A stretch of DNA of 64,000 nt from Saccharomycopsis fibuligera x Saccharomycopsis cf. fibuligera (lineage: Eukaryota; Ascomycota; Saccharomycetes; Ascoideales; Saccharomycopsidaceae). Shown one piece after another: positions 63,763-64,000 of the stretch (positions within the stretch are counted from its first letter, which is position 1; every line of letters starts with the position of its first letter). A model generated the notes under the pieces. It saw only the letters and a program-made list of their open reading frames with translations. It was not told the DNA's origin and ran no database searches. The stretch is taken from assembly GCA_001936135.1 (NCBI GenBank), contig CP012809.1, forward strand, positions 4,141,501 to 4,205,500, in the 5' to 3' direction. Position numbers and translations under genes: made by a program.

Positions 63763-64000
63763 GGCGTCTGCGACAAATGAAGTGGATATGAGGGCCTATG
63801 GTGAGTGGTATTTGCTGTTGTTAATGTGTTGTTACAGTGTGGATGATAACCTATATAACACACCGCAGAGGACAGATCTGAGATTCAGTTTTGTCTGTCG
63901 CAAATTGGATTTTCCTGAAAACTTCAATTCCAAGGCTTAACCACGTGACGTTTTTTTGGAGGGTGTAGAGCCCACCCCCGTTTAGTGGAGAAAAAGAAAA
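63763..64000. promoter_or_regulatory. YEL1 upstream region at the window edge
   Basis: A CACGTG palindrome lies at 63942-63947, about 180 bases before the YEL1 ATG, and TATATAA at 63850-63856. A short plus-strand frame here (from ATG 63761) overlaps the YEL1 start on the opposite strand and is probably chance. Confidence 0.45.

Noticed and set aside
63752-63940. A plus-strand frame with ATG at 63761, overlapping the YEL1 ATG, followed by GTGAGT
   Set aside because: The nearest acceptor would give an intron of about 40 bases with no branch site, and the frame is antisense to the better supported YEL1 exon.

Overview
The window is a stretch of a budding-yeast nuclear chromosome: intron-poor, tightly packed protein-coding genes with AT-rich spacers, long Asn/Gln/Ser runs, and orthologues of standard Saccharomyces/Candida genes. 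Two things point to the CUG-Ser (CTG) clade. The candidapepsin-type secreted proteases and the HMG-box mitochondrial protein resemble those of Candida species. One in-frame CTG, at 46029-46031, sits where the PRPP-synthetase family normally has Ser or Thr. Asn-rich proteins and general composition would fit the Lodderomyces/Candida parapsilosis group, but the species is a guess.

Layout. 0-3.6 kb: the N-terminal part of an unidentified Ser-rich protein with Cdk-type sites, then IMP dehydrogenase (IMH3) with one intron. 4.1-8.1 kb: two almost identical secreted aspartyl protease genes, head to head, inside a 1.42-kb inverted duplication around a 1.1-kb promoter spacer. 8.5-20.7 kb: a Rho1 GEF, ribosomal protein RPS1, a mitochondrial HMG-box protein (GCF1-like), a cytochrome-b5-domain protein (IRC21-like) and the mitotic-exit GTPase TEM1. 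21-32.5 kb: ORC1, ornithine decarboxylase SPE1, a REX3/REXO1-type exonuclease and vacuolar carboxypeptidase Y. 33.4-46.7 kb: a large unnamed membrane-anchored coiled-coil protein, the RNase P subunit RPR2, the Golgi apyrase YND1, the PIF1 helicase and a divergent PRPP-synthetase subunit. 47-63.8 kb: the inositol pyrophosphate kinase VIP1, an m-AAA protease (AFG3-like), ornithine aminotransferase CAR2 and the Arf GEF YEL1, whose first ten codons lie on a separate exon.

Most genes are unrelated housekeeping neighbours, as is usual in yeast, and none form operons. Loose functional links are SPE1 and CAR2 (both use ornithine), IMH3 and the PRPP synthetase (nucleotide supply), and GCF1, PIF1 and the m-AAA protease (mitochondrial genome and protein upkeep).

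The most unusual parts are the inverted protease duplication with its asymmetric 3' repeat and glycosylation-site difference, the 5' intron of YEL1, the two-start arrangement of PIF1, the coiled-coil protein with a 14-residue repeat array, and a 2.7-kb spacer (57.7-60.4 kb) holding an A39 tract and a long purine-rich stretch. I found no tRNA, rRNA, CRISPR array or intact transposon.
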